Assembly: GCF_008974265.1 (NCBI RefSeq)
Contig: NZ_BKZW01000003.1
Location: forward strand, 558,001 to 622,000
Direction of reading: 5' to 3'
DNA from: Dictyobacter vulcani
GTDB lineage: Bacteria; Chloroflexota; Ktedonobacteria; Ktedonobacterales; Ktedonobacteraceae
DNA length: 64,000 bases
The notes under the pieces were generated by a model, which worked only from the letters and a program-made list of their open reading frames with translations, ran no database searches and was not told the origin of the DNA. This document shows, piece after piece, positions 9,642 to 18,104 of the stretch. Position 1 is the stretch's first letter, and every line of letters begins with the position of its first letter. The position numbers and the translations under genes are program-made.

Positions 9642-11306
9642 ATGTCAAAACTCTTTCGCTGTCTCGCGGCCGTGACCCTGGTTCTGGTCACCGTATTGAT
9701 GTTTATTGTTCCATCTTTTATCCGTCAGGCGCATGCCAGCGGCAGTACTTTTACGCAGTACACCTATAATGGCTCTGCTGGCAGTCGTCCTTATTATGTC
9801 TACACCCCCGCTAACTACCAGGTTGGGACCGCTGTTCCCATGATCGTCATGTTGCACGGATGTACACAAAACCCAACCGACTTTGCTAATGGTACCCAGA
9901 TGAATGCACTGGCAGATCAGAAGCAGTTTATTGTGGTTTATCCGCAGCAGACGAGCACCTACAATTCCTCCTCGTGTTGGAACTGGTTTCAGACGGCCGA
10001 TCAGGCGCGTGGCAGTGGTGAACCGGCCATCATTGCTGGTATCGCTCAGACGGTCGAGCAGACAACTTCCCAGTGGACGATTGATAGTAACCGTGTCTAT
10101 GTCGCGGGTATGTCGGCTGGAGCCGCGATGAGCGCGATCATGGGTGCGACCTATCCAGATATCTTCGCGGCCATTGCTGTGCACTCAGGACTGGAGTATC
10201 AAGCGGCTACCTCGCAGACAGCGGGTGTTACAGCAATGTCGCAGGGTGGTCCCAGTCCAACACAGCAGGGACAGGCGGCCTACAACGCCATGGGCAGCGC
10301 GGCCCGTGTCGTGCCAACCATTGATTTCCAGGGACAGAGCGATTATACCGTCTATCCGGTCAATGGCGACCAGGTCATCCAGCAATGGATGCAGACCGAT
10401 CACCTGGCGTCCAATGGGAGCTATAACGCCAGCTTTGGCAGTCCTTCAACCACGACGAATGGTTCCGTTTCGGGTGGCTATACGTATACCACGCAGACCT
10501 GGAACAATAATAGTGGCACAGAAATTGAGGAATACTGGAAAATTAATAGCATGGGCCATGCCTGGTCCGGTGGCAGCAGTAGTGGATCGTATACAGATGC
10601 CAAGGGACCCAGCGCCACCAATGCTATGTATACATTTTTCATGAACCATCCCATGAATGGCCAGAATCCTCCACCCACACCAACGCCGACCCCTGGATCC
10701 ACCCCGACACCAACCGCGACTCCAGGATCGACGCCGACTGTGACTCCAACACCACCGCCCACCAAGAGCATCACCCTATCCTCGCTGGCTAGCGAAGACG
10801 GTTATGTGTATCCCAATGATGGTCTTCCGATGGGCTCGCTGGCCTATCTACAGGCCGGCTCAACCTCGCTCAACCAGGCCGAAGTCAGCATCGTTTCATT
10901 TGACACCAGCAAGATCCCGGCCGGCTCGACCATCGTCAGCGCGACCCTGACCCTGTATCGTTACGATCCCTACTACTATCAAAACGATCTAGGCTCAATC
11001 AATGCTGATATCGCGCCGATTGGTGGTTTCAATGGCAATAACGCACTGGAACAGGCTGACTACAATGCCAGCGCCGGTCAAACCAACGTTGGCGCCTTCA
11101 ATATTGTGCCGACCCAGACCAATCAGGCGACCACGGAGACCGTGGACTCCAGCGCCTTCAAGTACATCAATGGAAGCGGGCATACCCAGTTCAGAATCCA
11201 TTTCCAACTGGCAACCAAGAACACCTACCAGATGGATGTGATGGATTTTTACAGTGGAGATTCAGCTGGATCTTACGTGCCAGTCCTGAAAATCCAGTAT
11301 CAATAG
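9642..11306 (+). CDS. Secreted PHB-depolymerase-family esterase with C-terminal DNRLRE-type domain
   Basis: 554-residue exported enzyme. Residues 1-33 form a signal peptide ending near AHA-SG; about 38-338 are an LpqC/PHB-depolymerase-type esterase with oxyanion motif VMLHGCTQ, lipase box GMSAG (nucleophile S158) and a late MGHAWSGG holding the catalytic His. A Pro/Thr-rich linker (345-380, repeats of TPTPGST) joins a C-terminal beta domain with the wording of DNRLRE repeats (SLASEDGYVYPNDG). The fold also occurs in acetylxylan and feruloyl esterases; the adjacent hydroxybutyrate dehydrogenase and acetoacetate-CoA ligase argue for poly- or oligo-3-hydroxybutyrate as substrate. Start follows GAGAGGGGGC. 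Operator site 2 lies upstream. Confidence 0.85.
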   Translation: MSKLFRCLAAVTLVLVTVLMFIVPSFIRQAHASGSTFTQYTYNGSAGSRPYYVYTPANYQVGTAVPMIVMLHGCTQNPTDFANGTQMNALADQKQFIVVYPQQTSTYNSSSCWNWFQTADQARGSGEPAIIAGIAQTVEQTTSQWTIDSNRVYVAGMSAGAAMSAIMGATYPDIFAAIAVHSGLEYQAATSQTAGVTAMSQGGPSPTQQGQAAYNAMGSAARVVPTIDFQGQSDYTVYPVNGDQVIQQWMQTDHLASNGSYNASFGSPSTTTNGSVSGGYTYTTQTWNNNSGTEIEEYWKINSMGHAWSGGSSSGSYTDAKGPSATNAMYTFFMNHPMNGQNPPPTPTPTPGSTPTPTATPGSTPTVTPTPPPTKSITLSSLASEDGYVYPNDGLPMGSLAYLQAGSTSLNQAEVSIVSFDTSKIPAGSTIVSATLTLYRYDPYYYQNDLGSINADIAPIGGFNGNNALEQADYNASAGQTNVGAFNIVPTQTNQATTETVDSSAFKYINGSGHTQFRIHFQLATKNTYQMDVMDFYSGDSAGSYVPVLKIQYQ

Positions 11307-11424
11307 ATATCCTCGCTACTTGAAAAAGTCGGAGAAAAAGTCGGAGCAGCAAGCCGGTGTTTGCTGTTCCGACACCACGATTCCTATGGATTTTACACGC
11401 CTGTCCTGAAAATCCAGTATCAAT
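11268..11424 (+). repeat. Duplicated 3' end of the first esterase gene (recombination scar)
   Basis: The last 37 bases of the first esterase (11268-11304, ending CCTGAAAATCCAGTATCAAT) recur exactly 120 bases later at 11388-11424 with a few changes, just before the start of the second esterase. The second copy encodes the tail of the same beta domain but is not attached to any gene. It shows that the second esterase once sat behind another full-length copy, or that an unequal crossover removed one. Confidence 0.75.
11340..11373 (+). terminator. Hairpin between the two esterase genes
   Basis: GTCGGAGCAGCAA (11340-11352) pairs with TTGCTGTTCCGAC (11361-11373) at 12 of 13 positions around an 8-base loop. 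No T tract follows, so it is a candidate attenuating or processing structure rather than a proven terminator. It lies between the two copies of the duplicated gene end. Confidence 0.45.
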
Positions 11425-11445
11425 TAGTCTAAAGAGGAGGCTTTG

Positions 11446-12465
11446 ATGTCCAAATTGTTGCGCTGCCTGACTGCCCTGACCATGTTCATGGTTATCCTGC
11501 TGGCAGTTATGGTTCCGTTTAACCAGCGGGCACACGCCAGTAGTGGTACCTTCACACGCTACAGCTATAATGGGTCAACCGGTAGTCGGCCATATTATGT
11601 CTACACCCCCGCTAATTACCAGGTTGGGACTACTGTACCCATGATTGTCATGTTGCACGGATGTACACAAACCCCCACTGACTTTGCCAATGGCACTCGA
11701 ATGAATGCGCTGGCGGACCAGAAGCAATTTATTGTGGTCTATCCACAGCAGACAAGTAGCTATAACCTTACCGCGTGCTGGAACTGGTTTGATCCTTCCA
11801 ATCAGGTACGTGGCAGTGGCGAGGCGGCTATCATTGCCGGTATTACTCAGACGGTCAAGCAGACAACTTCCCAATGGACGATTGATAGTAATCGCGTCTA
11901 TGTCGCAGGCATATCGGCCGGAGCCGCGATGTCCTCGATCATGGGTGCGGCCTATCCAGATATTTTTGCCGCCATTGGTGTCCACTCAGGATTAGAGTAT
12001 CAGGCGTCTACTTCGGCGTTCACAGCGGCTGCGGTACAGGTATATGGTGGGCCCAGTCCAACGCAGCAGGGACAGGCCGCCTACAATGCTATGGGTGGCG
12101 CGGCCCGTGTTGTGCCAACCATTGATTTCCAGGGGCAGAGCGATTTTACCGTCTATCCAATTAATGGTAACCAGGTGATTCAGCAATGGATGCAGACCGA
12201 TCGACTGGCTTCTAATGGCAGCTATAACGCCAGCTTTAGCAGTCCCTCAACCACGAATAATGGGACCGTTTCGGGTGGGTATTCGTATACCACGCAGACC
12301 TGGAATGATAATAGTGGTAAAGAGATTGAGGAATACTGGAAAGTTTATGGTATGGGGCATGCCTGGTCTGGTGGGAGTAGCAGTGGCTCATATACAGATC
12401 CATATGGACCTGGTGCCACCAATGCCATGTATACGTTTTTCATGAACCATGCTATGAATAGTTAG
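11446..12465 (+). CDS. Secreted PHB-depolymerase-family esterase, short paralogue
   Basis: 339 residues, closely similar to the catalytic part of the preceding gene but lacking the Pro/Thr linker and C-terminal beta domain; it stops right after the catalytic domain (FMNHAMNS). Signal peptide 1-30 ends near AHASSG; oxyanion motif VMLHGCTQ; lipase box GISAG; catalytic His in MGHAWSGG. The start is ATG 11446, five bases after AAAGAGGAGG; a TTG one codon earlier is less likely. Tandem duplication is obvious and a remnant of a lost C-terminal domain lies just upstream. Probably works on soluble oligomers, while the longer enzyme may bind a solid surface through its extra domain; this division is inference. 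Confidence 0.85.
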   Translation: MSKLLRCLTALTMFMVILLAVMVPFNQRAHASSGTFTRYSYNGSTGSRPYYVYTPANYQVGTTVPMIVMLHGCTQTPTDFANGTRMNALADQKQFIVVYPQQTSSYNLTACWNWFDPSNQVRGSGEAAIIAGITQTVKQTTSQWTIDSNRVYVAGISAGAAMSSIMGAAYPDIFAAIGVHSGLEYQASTSAFTAAAVQVYGGPSPTQQGQAAYNAMGGAARVVPTIDFQGQSDFTVYPINGNQVIQQWMQTDRLASNGSYNASFSSPSTTNNGTVSGGYSYTTQTWNDNSGKEIEEYWKVYGMGHAWSGGSSSGSYTDPYGPGATNAMYTFFMNHAMNS

Positions 12466-12564
12466 CCGAAAGGATTTTCGTACGTGTACTGACTGCAGCC
12501 GCCAGGGCCAATACGTTTCGCTTAAGCCCAGGGACGGTTTGATCCTTAGAGGAGATGAACGAAA

Positions 12565-12691
12565 GTAGGTTCGACCCTTTGGGTCGATTGGTTCCCTGCA
12601 TAATATCCTTGCTTGACCATGAGCAAGCTATGACATGTGAGGCAATGCATTCGTGTGGGGGGAGACAATCGACCCAAAGGGTCGAACCTAC
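12565..12691. repeat. MITE-like element with perfect 26-bp inverted ends
   Basis: Bases 12565-12590 and 12666-12691 are exact reverse complements over 26 bases; each arm itself contains the perfect palindrome TCGACCCTTTGGGTCGA. The 75-base centre has no coding sense. The element fills the middle of a 395-base gene-free stretch (12466-12860) between the esterase and a convergent hydrolase. Size and structure fit a non-autonomous insertion element or a bidirectional RNA hairpin; target duplication is not clear. No other gene or site is visible in the stretch besides the terminator at 12812-12841. Confidence 0.7.
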
Positions 12692-12811
12692 CATTTGTAT
12701 CTCTCTTGATCATTTTTGCATGCGTTGCTTCATGATCATGCCACCATTGTAGCCATTCCATCCCTAACCGAAAAGTATTGGCCGCCAGGGCTGCCGCTAC
12801 GATATGACGAT

Positions 12812-12841
12812 GGCTCTGCCTCACACATATGAGGCAGAGCC
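12812..12841 (-). terminator. Hairpin terminator for the alpha/beta hydrolase
   Basis: GGCTCTGCCTCA (12812-12823) and TGAGGCAGAGCC (12830-12841) form a perfect 12-bp stem with a 6-base loop, 19 bases past the stop codon of the minus-strand hydrolase. T-rich sequence after the stem is short, so strength is uncertain. Confidence 0.6.
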
Positions 12842-12860
12842 GTAGGAGTGGGTCGTTTAG

Positions 12861-13724
12861 CTAGGAGATGAAGGCGCTAATGGCTGCAATTGGTTCTGGT
12901 TCTACATTGAATAGCAAGGTATAGTGGTTGAGAGTAGGAAAATTCATGAACTGGTTGTCTTTTATGGCCTGTTGCATAGTAGCGGCTGCTGTTTCAGAGA
13001 GGAGTTGATCATCAGGAGCGAAGAGTTCCTGACCTGCGCGCAGAATCAAGGTGGGGACAGTAACATGGTCCCATTGTTCTTCAGGTTTGGCCTCATCCGC
13101 GTGTTGTCCCTCTTCCAAAATGCCTTCGCGATAACTGCGCGAGATAACTGATCCATCACTCTGGATGGCGACATCATTTTCAAAGTAGATATCCACATAC
13201 TCATTCCAGTAAGGTCCCAAAAATGGAGCCGCTTTGAGGCGCTCAATGTATTCTTGATAGGATGGGACTGCCACGCCCAGACGGCTGACGGCCGCGTTTA
13301 ACCAGGCTGGCTGGTCTTCTATTTTTTGCCAGGGAAGCGGTGCTCCGCCATCTAACAGAACCAGTTTGCTTAAGCGCGTGGGATAGTGGGCCGCAAAGTA
13401 CAGCGAGATTAAAGCACCCAGCGAGTGTCCAATAATAACTGGCTGTTCCAGTTCCAGCGCATCGATGAACGCTGCCATGTCCGCAGCATGGATTGGCACG
13501 CTATAGCCGTGTTCTGGCCGGTCGCTGCGACCGCGACCACGGAGATCATACGCAAAGACACGATGATCACGCGCCAGTTCTTCCGCAATTGCCTGGAAGC
13601 AGAAGGCATTTGCCGTCAGACCATGAGCACAGATGATCGGCGTTCCATGGGTTCCCCATTGGACATAATGGTGGGTGAGCCTGTCGGTGGTTACAAATGT
13701 ATCGCTGACCGGTTGTAGTGGCAT
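12861..13724 (-). CDS. Alpha/beta-fold hydrolase
   Basis: 287-residue cytoplasmic hydrolase with the order expected of the family: oxyanion region ICAHGLTANAFCF at about 30-42, DLRGRGRSDRP, nucleophile elbow IIGHSLG (Ser near 101), and a C-terminal TLNHYTLL supplying the catalytic His. No signal peptide. Start at 13724 behind AAGGGG. The gene follows the importer lipoprotein gene on the same strand with only 68 bases between, so the two probably share the promoter that carries operator site 3. In this setting a role in splitting imported hydroxybutyrate oligomers is attractive, but the sequence alone shows only a hydrolase. Confidence 0.85.
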   Translation of the reverse strand: MPLQPVSDTFVTTDRLTHHYVQWGTHGTPIICAHGLTANAFCFQAIAEELARDHRVFAYDLRGRGRSDRPEHGYSVPIHAADMAAFIDALELEQPVIIGHSLGALISLYFAAHYPTRLSKLVLLDGGAPLPWQKIEDQPAWLNAAVSRLGVAVPSYQEYIERLKAAPFLGPYWNEYVDIYFENDVAIQSDGSVISRSYREGILEEGQHADEAKPEEQWDHVTVPTLILRAGQELFAPDDQLLSETAAATMQQAIKDNQFMNFPTLNHYTLLFNVEPEPIAAISAFIS

Positions 13725-13746
13725 AGGTTTGACCCCTTATCAAGAA

Positions 13747-13772
13747 ACCTGGAGGTGAGGATACCTCCAGGT
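13747..13772 (-). terminator. Intergenic hairpin between importer lipoprotein and hydrolase
   Basis: ACCTGGAGGT (13747-13756) and ACCTCCAGGT (13763-13772) form a perfect 10-bp stem with a 6-base loop. It lies between two co-directed minus-strand genes, so it may lower expression of the downstream hydrolase relative to the abundant binding protein, as is common in ABC importer operons. Confidence 0.5.
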
Positions 13773-13792
13773 CTAACTGCGTTTGATGGATA

Positions 13793-15022
13793 TTACTGCC
13801 CGACTTGTGACGCTTTGATAAAATCACTGACCTGAGTCAGTTGAGCTTTTTTGATTTGCAGGAACATAAAATCACTTACGCCACCGTGCTTATCTGGGGT
13901 CCATGTCAGGCTGGGACCAAAGCCCGTATCATAATTATTGAAATCGTGGTCTAACGCGTCGCGCAGACTATCGCGGGTCAGGTTTTTACCCGCTTTGGTC
14001 AGCGCATCTGAGAATATCTTGGAGTTGATGTAGCCATAGAACTTGTATGCGCTGAATGCCGCGTCACTTGAGGTCGCTTTTAAGTATTCCTGACCTACGG
14101 GTGAAGTGGTGCTGGTATAGCCGCTCACATACATACCTTCTCCAGCGGGTCCGAGCACTTTTGCCCAGGAATTATCGGCCATTGGATAATTGGCCAGATA
14201 GCCCATGGCTGGATGATAGCCCTGGCTGGTCGCGGCGGCCACGAATTTAGCCGTAGGACCGGGCAAACCATTCAGGACGATGACATCTGGATGGCTGGCC
14301 TTCAAGGTTTGTACCGCCGCTGTAAAATCGGGCTGAGTCGGGCTATAACCTACTGACGCTACCAACTGAGCTCCATTTTTTTGTAACGTTTCACCTAAGG
14401 TCGTTTTTTGCTGCAAGCCCAGCACATCATCCTCATAGAGCAAGCCAACCTTTTTAGCATGCTGCTTGTTGGTGAGATAATAGCCTATGACGTGGCCTTC
14501 ATCCCCATAATTGGGCTGTGTCATCCAGACCCAGGGAAGAGCTTTGCCCTGTGCATCTTTGAACTTCGCGCCACCACCAATTGGATCAACAAAAGGAATT
14601 TTTTTCGCGCTGATATAACTTTCTGCTACATTCGCATTCCCTGAACCGCAGACCTGGAAAAGCGCGAACGCGTTGTCCTGCTCAAACAACTGCCGTACTG
14701 CTCCCTTGGTTTTGGTTGAGACACCATCATCACTGACTTGAACCAGTTTTACTTTGCGTCCATTGATACCGCCGGCCGCATTGATTTTGTCGAAATAGAG
14801 TTGATCCCCGGCCAGGATTGGTGCGCAGATGACTTTCAATGGTCCCGTCGTATCCAGGACCGCGCCAATCGTAATGGTATCGTTGCTCACACCAGGTGCG
14901 CTGGCCGCTGTTGTGGTATTGCTATCGCTGCCCCCACATGCTGCCAGGGCAAACATGGCGGCCACGGTAACCAGCAACGCTGCATATCGTTTTCCTATCC
15001 GCAGCCGAACAAAAAGATCCAT
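13793..15022 (-). CDS. ABC importer substrate-binding lipoprotein, branched-chain amino-acid (LivJ/HAAT) type
   Basis: 409 residues. The N-terminus is a lipoprotein signal (ALAACGG, lipid-modified Cys at about residue 31), then a Ser/Thr spacer and a type I periplasmic-binding fold: ISNDTITIGAVLDTTGPL-type opening, KINAAGGINGRKVKLV and a second lobe. Start set at 15022 because GGGAG precedes it; the longer open frame upstream lacks a signal. Family members bind leucine, amides, urea, aromatic acids or short hydroxy acids, so the ligand must come from context. The divergent permease operon is 225 bases away and both promoters carry the same operator. Ligand proposed: 3-hydroxybutyrate or oligomer (inference). 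Confidence 0.88.
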   Translation of the reverse strand: MDLFVRLRIGKRYAALLVTVAAMFALAACGGSDSNTTTAASAPGVSNDTITIGAVLDTTGPLKVICAPILAGDQLYFDKINAAGGINGRKVKLVQVSDDGVSTKTKGAVRQLFEQDNAFALFQVCGSGNANVAESYISAKKIPFVDPIGGGAKFKDAQGKALPWVWMTQPNYGDEGHVIGYYLTNKQHAKKVGLLYEDDVLGLQQKTTLGETLQKNGAQLVASVGYSPTQPDFTAAVQTLKASHPDVIVLNGLPGPTAKFVAAATSQGYHPAMGYLANYPMADNSWAKVLGPAGEGMYVSGYTSTTSPVGQEYLKATSSDAAFSAYKFYGYINSKIFSDALTKAGKNLTRDSLRDALDHDFNNYDTGFGPSLTWTPDKHGGVSDFMFLQIKKAQLTQVSDFIKASQVGQ

Positions 15023-15067
15023 GCTGTCTAGCTCCCTTTTGTTAACACCACTTGCGTGGTCAAAAAA

Positions 15068-15120
15068 ATATGATACATGAGTCATGTTTCACATATAACC
15101 GATCCAGACATGAATGTCAA
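15068..15120 (-). promoter_or_regulatory. Promoter and operator (site 3) for the importer lipoprotein
   Basis: On the minus strand TTGACA (15115-15120) and TTATAT (15093-15098) are 16 bases apart. Just downstream, 15068-15087 read on the minus strand as ACATGACTCATGTATCATAT, matching site 1 at 18 of 20 positions. A repressor bound here would block start of the lipoprotein-hydrolase operon. Confidence 0.7.
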
Positions 15121-15145
15121 GGGGGTACGCATAAAAAAGCATCTC

Positions 15146-15202
15146 TTGACAGCAGTATCATCTTCATGGCATGATACATAAAACATGACTCACCTGTCAT
15201 GT
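15146..15202 (+). promoter_or_regulatory. Promoter and operator (site 4) for the permease operon
   Basis: TTGACA at 15146-15151 is followed after 18 bases by CATGAT, and 15183-15202 reads ACATGACTCACCTGTCATGT, whose outer arms are perfect (AACATGAC / GTCATGTT). It controls the permease-ATPase-dehydrogenase operon and lies back to back with site 3, about 95 bases away. Confidence 0.7.
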
Positions 15203-15247
15203 TGGTGCTTGTGAATGGAATTCATAGCCAGGACGGAGGCAGATGCA

Positions 15248-16165
15248 ATGAGCGCATTTTTGCAAGTCGTCATAGCGGGACTGGTAACAGGCAGTCTGTA
15301 TGGACTATTAACGCTAGGGATCGTGTTGATCTATCGCACTACGGGAGTGCTTAATTTTGCTTATGGGGCCATTGCTTCCCTGTGCGCCTGTTTTATGTAT
15401 ATTTTGTTGACGGGCCCCCGACTCAATTTCTGGATAGCATTGGTACTCACACTGTTATTTTCACTCCTCCTGGGGATCGTGCTGGAGCGTGGCTTTGCTC
15501 GCCCTGTACTGCACGCGCCGGTCTTCACCAAAGCTATTGCCACACTGGCTCTGGCTCTGGTATTGGAAACGATTGCCCAGGCTATCTGGCCGCAGCTGGC
15601 TGAAGTGCAGCACTTTTCAACTCCTTTTGAAGGTCAGGCTCTCCATCTGGGCGGAGTCTATTTGTCGGCCATCGATATCGTCATTCTGGTGGTGACTGCG
15701 AGCCTGATGCTGGTCTTAAACCTCTTTCTGATGCATACCCGCATGGGTATCGCCATGCGCGCCATGGCCGATAATATTCCCGCAACGCGTTTGATGGGAG
15801 CTTCCGTGGGACGTATCTTTATGCTGGTCTGGGCTTTGAGCTCATTCCTGGCAGCGATCTGCGGGATCTTACTGGCCGGTCAGAGCAACCTGATCAATGT
15901 CCAATTTATGGATCCTATTCTGCTACCAGCCTTTATTGGAGCTGTGTTGGGAGGCCTGGATAGCCTGCCTGGATCGCTCATTGGCGGGATCCTGGTTGGC
16001 CTGGTTAGCAATCTACTGGCTTATTTCCTGGCCGGACACATGCTTGGAGCAGTAGATATGAGCAATCCGGCGATCCGCGATACATTGATCTTTGTAGGAT
16101 TTGTGATAGTGCTGCTGATCAGGCCGCAAGGGCTGCGTGGTCGGGCACTGCTGCGGCGTGTATAG
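15248..16165 (+). CDS. ABC importer permease, LivH type
   Basis: 305-residue inner-membrane permease with about 8 helices. Diagnostic pieces are the N-terminal GLVTGSLYGLLTLGIVLIYRTTGVLNFAYGA region and the AMADNIPATRLMGASVGRI loop that contacts the ATPase, followed by FIGAVLGGLDSLPGSLIGG. Start at 15248 follows CGGAGG at 10 bases; an in-frame ATG at 15215 has no ribosome-binding site. First gene of a tight operon livH-livM-livG-livF-bdh, all in one direction with gaps or overlaps under 50 bases. Pairs with LivM to form the channel for the lipoprotein encoded divergently. Confidence 0.9.
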   Translation: MSAFLQVVIAGLVTGSLYGLLTLGIVLIYRTTGVLNFAYGAIASLCACFMYILLTGPRLNFWIALVLTLLFSLLLGIVLERGFARPVLHAPVFTKAIATLALALVLETIAQAIWPQLAEVQHFSTPFEGQALHLGGVYLSAIDIVILVVTASLMLVLNLFLMHTRMGIAMRAMADNIPATRLMGASVGRIFMLVWALSSFLAAICGILLAGQSNLINVQFMDPILLPAFIGAVLGGLDSLPGSLIGGILVGLVSNLLAYFLAGHMLGAVDMSNPAIRDTLIFVGFVIVLLIRPQGLRGRALLRRV

Positions 16166-16182
16166 CAGAAGGAGTGGCAGCG

Positions 16183-17280
16183 ATGACACAGAAGCCAGCA
16201 GTGGATCAGGAGCTCGCGCCCGACGTAGTGGCGCAACCAGAGCTCACAGGTAAAAAAACGCTCGGTGGCCGCCTCGCCAGTCAACGCGTCTGGTTGGGCT
16301 GTATCGCGGGTATCCTGGCGTTGATCCTGTTGCCAATGCTCTCGGATCTTATCTTTGGTGGTAGTTCAGATTTTCAATTGCACCATATCTCGTTGATTGG
16401 TATCTTTATTCTGGCGGCCCTGGCTCAGAACATTCTCACCGGCTACGCGGCCCAGCCATCATTGGGCAATGCGGCCTTCTTTGGTGTGAGCGCGTATGTT
16501 TTGACCTGGTTGAGCAGCGATCTTGGGCAGCCCTACTGGATTGGGATTCTGGCAGCGGTTGTGGTTTCGGCACTGCTCGGTTTGATCGTTGGTACACCCG
16601 CGCTACGTATTTCCGGTGCCCACCTGGCTGTAGCCACATTAGGATTGGTCACGACCGTGGGCGCACTCCTGAATTTCTGGGATACCACGGCCGGACGCCA
16701 GAACTATGATCTGAGCAACCTACCAGATTTTTTGAATGATGACCGCACTCTCTATTATTTCATCTTTGCTATCGTGGTCTGCCTGCTTTTCTTAAGTTAT
16801 CACCTGCTCCATTCGCGGGTTGGCCGGGCCTGGATCGCGATTCGGGATAATGAAACGGCGGCCGAAGCCTTTGGCATCAATTTAACCAAATATAAGCTAC
16901 AGGCCTTTGTGATCAGCGCTGCCATGACCGGGCTGGCTGGTTCCCTGTATGCGACCTGGGCCACCACCGCCTCCTCAAGTATGTCGAGCGCGGACCAGAC
17001 CATCGCTTTTCTGGCTATGATCGTTGTGGGTGGTCTGGGTTCACTGACCGGTTCGATACTGGGAGCCATCTTTGTTGGCTTTCTCCCCTTGCTCCTGGGT
17101 CAATTGCCCAGTCCAATGGTGATTGGTTCGTTCCAATTGCAGATCTCAACCTTGATTACAGGTATCTATGGACTATTGTTATTGCTGGTCCTGATCTTCT
17201 TTCCCAGTGGTTTGAGTAGTCTGGGAACACAGGCAGGCAACTGGCTGCAGCGCAAACCATCCAAGGGAGGGACAGAATGA
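16183..17280 (+). CDS. ABC importer permease, LivM type
   Basis: 365-residue permease. A charged N-terminal extension of about 35 residues precedes the membrane part; the family motifs NILTGYAAQPSLGNAAFFGVSAY and IRDNETAAEAFGINLTKYKL (the cytoplasmic coupling loop) are clear. The hydrophobic core ends at about 345 and is followed by a short basic tail. Start placed at ATG 16183, 11 bases after AAGGAG; a GTG at 16174 is too close to that site. Its stop overlaps the start of the next gene by four bases (ATGA), indicating translational coupling. Confidence 0.9.
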   Translation: MTQKPAVDQELAPDVVAQPELTGKKTLGGRLASQRVWLGCIAGILALILLPMLSDLIFGGSSDFQLHHISLIGIFILAALAQNILTGYAAQPSLGNAAFFGVSAYVLTWLSSDLGQPYWIGILAAVVVSALLGLIVGTPALRISGAHLAVATLGLVTTVGALLNFWDTTAGRQNYDLSNLPDFLNDDRTLYYFIFAIVVCLLFLSYHLLHSRVGRAWIAIRDNETAAEAFGINLTKYKLQAFVISAAMTGLAGSLYATWATTASSSMSSADQTIAFLAMIVVGGLGSLTGSILGAIFVGFLPLLLGQLPSPMVIGSFQLQISTLITGIYGLLLLLVLIFFPSGLSSLGTQAGNWLQRKPSKGGTE

Positions 17281-18104
17281 CTGAGGTGGTGCCAGCACGT
17301 TCATTACTGGAAATTCACAAGCTGACGGTGCGCTTTGGTGGCCTGGTCGCGATCAATGAACTGGATTTGCAGATCGCGGAAGGTGAGATCTTTGCCCTCG
17401 TCGGCCCTAATGGAGCTGGTAAAACGACCGTGCTCAACTGTATTAGTGGATTGATCAAGCCAGCGGCTGGCAATATTCAATTTGAGGGACGGGAGCTCCT
17501 GTCTTTGCCAGCACACAAACGGGCCTCACTCGGCATCGGGCGCACGTTTCAACAATTGCAGCTTTTTAGCAGTATGACTGTGCTTGATAATTTGTTGACC
17601 GCACGCCATACACAGTTGCAGGCAGGCATCCTCTCAGGCATGCTGCCTTTTGGACGCAGTAAGCGTGAAGATGCCCACGCGCGTCAGCAGGCCATGGAGA
17701 CCCTGACCCTGCTCGGCTTAGAGAGCTACGCTCAGCGTCGTGCCGGTTCCCTACCATTTGGTGCCCAAAAATTGATCGGTGTAGCCCGTGCCCTGGTTCT
17801 GCATCCACGCCTGGTGTTGCTCGATGAACCAGCCGCAGGTGTACCACCCCAGGAAGTACAGGAACTGGCCACGCGCCTGCGTTTCTGGCAAAAAGAACTG
17901 GGCACGACCCTGCTCTTGATCGAGCACAACATGCGCCTGGTTCAGGCCGTGGCAGATCGTGTGTGTGTACTGGATTATGGTAGTAAGCTGGCCGAGGGTG
18001 ATCCCAAAACTGTCTTGAGTGATCCGGCAGTCCTGGAAGCGTATCTGGGACGTGGAGCCAGTAAAGCAGTACAGCAGGAGGGGGTATCGCATGTTGAAGG
18101 TTGA
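17277..18104 (+). CDS. ABC importer ATPase, LivG type
   Basis: 275-residue ATP-binding subunit. Walker A GPNGAGKTT at about 43-51, Walker B LVLLDEPAAG, and the switch His in LLIEHNM. The signature motif is SLPFGAQK, the altered form usual for LivG proteins, and the 20-residue insertion between Walker A and signature (HTQLQAGILSGMLPFGRSKRE) also marks LivG. The start overlaps the livM stop; GGGAGGG lies upstream. The C-terminal overlaps the next gene by 14 bases. Powers import with LivF. Confidence 0.92.
   Translation: MTEVVPARSLLEIHKLTVRFGGLVAINELDLQIAEGEIFALVGPNGAGKTTVLNCISGLIKPAAGNIQFEGRELLSLPAHKRASLGIGRTFQQLQLFSSMTVLDNLLTARHTQLQAGILSGMLPFGRSKREDAHARQQAMETLTLLGLESYAQRRAGSLPFGAQKLIGVARALVLHPRLVLLDEPAAGVPPQEVQELATRLRFWQKELGTTLLLIEHNMRLVQAVADRVCVLDYGSKLAEGDPKTVLSDPAVLEAYLGRGASKAVQQEGVSHVEG

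Noticed and set aside
9645..10184. Long minus-strand frame over the first esterase
   Set aside because: Antisense shadow of a gene with clear signal peptide and catalytic motifs.
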